The notes beneath the pieces were generated by a model, which worked only from the letters and a program-made list of their open reading frames with translations, was not told the DNA's origin and did not search any database. Positions 62,831 through 64,000 of a DNA stretch of 64,000 nucleotides are shown here, one piece after another. The stretch spans positions 1,054,001 to 1,118,000 of the forward strand of contig JAJKFH010003762.1 in the NCBI GenBank assembly GCA_023333565.1, written 5' to 3'. Both the position numbers and the translations under genes were made by a program. Position 1 is the stretch's first letter. Each line of letters begins with the position of its first letter. The stretch comes from Puffinus mauretanicus. Lineage: Eukaryota; Chordata; Aves; Procellariiformes; Procellariidae.

Positions 62831-64000
62831 AATTTGATTTCTAAAACTCAGCAGCTTTATAGGACTTTGGGGATGGCAACATTGTAGTCCTTAAAAACTC
62901 AAGAACTAGAACCGGGTTATAAACCTCAGTTCCAGGCTAAGGTCTTAGGATTCACTACTGAAATCCTTTAGAAATACTCATACAAGTTTAAAAAAGCAGA
63001 GGGGTAGAAAGTATCACTGAACACCCTTCCCTAAATTCAGGGTACATAACCATCCAGCAGAGAACAAAGCCTGGAGATAAATCAGCCCCTAAAATCTGGC
63101 TGTTTTGGCTGTATAGATGAACACCGACAGTCTGAAGAACATCTGCTGCAACTTCCCATATAAAGCATACACTTTTGAGGGTTTTTTAAAAAAGTGTCTA
63201 AAAGCCCTTTCACAGTTCCTAATAAATTTCCATCTGATTTCTGCACTGGCTGAAGTCTTGTCAACATAAGGAGTAATAGCTGGGGATTCTTAGAAACTTT
63301 AGCACAAACCCAGAGCTATCCACTTTTGCACCGTTTTTAGACAGAGATCTGGTAAGGTCAGTAAGCTAACACTATATGTCTAAGTGGAATGCTAAGAATA
63401 TCTTCAGTAAGTAAAAATCTACTTACAGTAGAGAAAGGAAAAAGATTGCAAAAAACCTAACAAAGATTAAGTTAATTTATACAGTGTTTAATTTGTATAG
63501 TTTTATGTTTCACTTCAAATAAGTAAGCATTCCACAACTGGAGATTCAGCAGATGCTTAAAGGTGTTTTGTTGTATCAGTGTAATGACTCCTCACTTTTT
63601 AAATAATTAGAGGAAAACAAACAAATCCAAGAGGCTATTTAAACAGCGATAGGAATAATCTTAAGACTAACATCTTCGACTCAAAATCAAAATCCTTATA
63701 TTGAGGGATACTGGGACCTTGCACACTTGTTCATTCTTCCTTCCCCTCTCCCCTGTAAATCAACAAGGATTTACTCTAATGCTTGAGATAACAGTCCTTA
63801 TTTTCAAAGGAGGCCATTCACATTAAAGAGTCCATAACCATGAGATGTACTCTTTCTTATTTACTCTGATGCTGCCAGTCTTGCGAGATGTAGGGACGTT
63901 TGTCAAGACCTGCTTCCCCAGGTTTATCTCAAGCAGACAGGATGTCACGGGATCTGAAATGATCATTCATGCAACACCCCCCACCCCCGGTCAGTTGACT

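Larger units (their letters stand above)
58491..64000. other. Upstream region of FREM2, no gene recognised
   Basis: 5.5 kb of AT-rich DNA upstream of the CpG island. It holds a poly(A) tract (60862), a poly(C) tract (62419) and a TG/TA microsatellite (62778). No exon, RNA gene or mobile element is recognisable. It may contain distal regulatory elements. Confidence 0.75.

Noticed and set aside
1..64000. Bacterial-type systems (CRISPR, operons, toxin-antitoxin, defence islands)
   Set aside because: The window is clearly vertebrate nuclear DNA, and no repeat-spacer array or compact gene cluster occurs.

Overview
The window is vertebrate nuclear DNA, almost certainly from a bird. It shows spliced exons with GT-AG borders, long AT-rich introns, a CpG island at the start of the gene, a CR1 LINE with the avian 3' end, and a solo LTR of a type widespread in bird genomes. 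I found no prokaryotic gene, operon, CRISPR array or previously undescribed system.

One protein-coding gene is present, on the minus strand: FREM2 (FRAS1-related extracellular matrix protein 2). The first 12 coding exons lie in the window, from the start codon at 57922 to the end of exon 12 at 1094. The gene continues off the left edge. The exons encode about 2,323 residues: signal peptide, unique N-terminal region, 12 CSPG (NG2-type) repeats and five Calx-beta domains. The C-terminal extracellular part, the transmembrane segment and the cytoplasmic tail are outside the window. FREM2 acts with FRAS1 and FREM1 in a basement-membrane complex that holds embryonic epithelium to mesenchyme.

Layout from right to left. 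58.5-64 kb is AT-rich upstream DNA in which I recognise no gene. 57.1-58.5 kb is a CpG island covering the promoter and the start of exon 1. 52.8-57.9 kb is the giant exon 1, with an apparent one-base deletion near 57431. Exon 2 is at 50.9 kb. A 27-kb intron 2 follows, holding an internally deleted CR1 (46.2-47.8 kb), a solo LTR (33.8-34.4 kb) and a recent tandem duplication (39.3 kb). Exons 3-12, between 24.0 and 1.1 kb, encode the five Calx-beta domains, two exons per domain. A second CR1 fragment lies in intron 5 and a MIR-like relic in intron 11.

The main points worth checking are the exon 1 frameshift, the fully phase-1 symmetric exon array, the two-exon Calx-beta modules, and a sense-oriented LTR with both promoter and poly(A) motifs inside intron 2.
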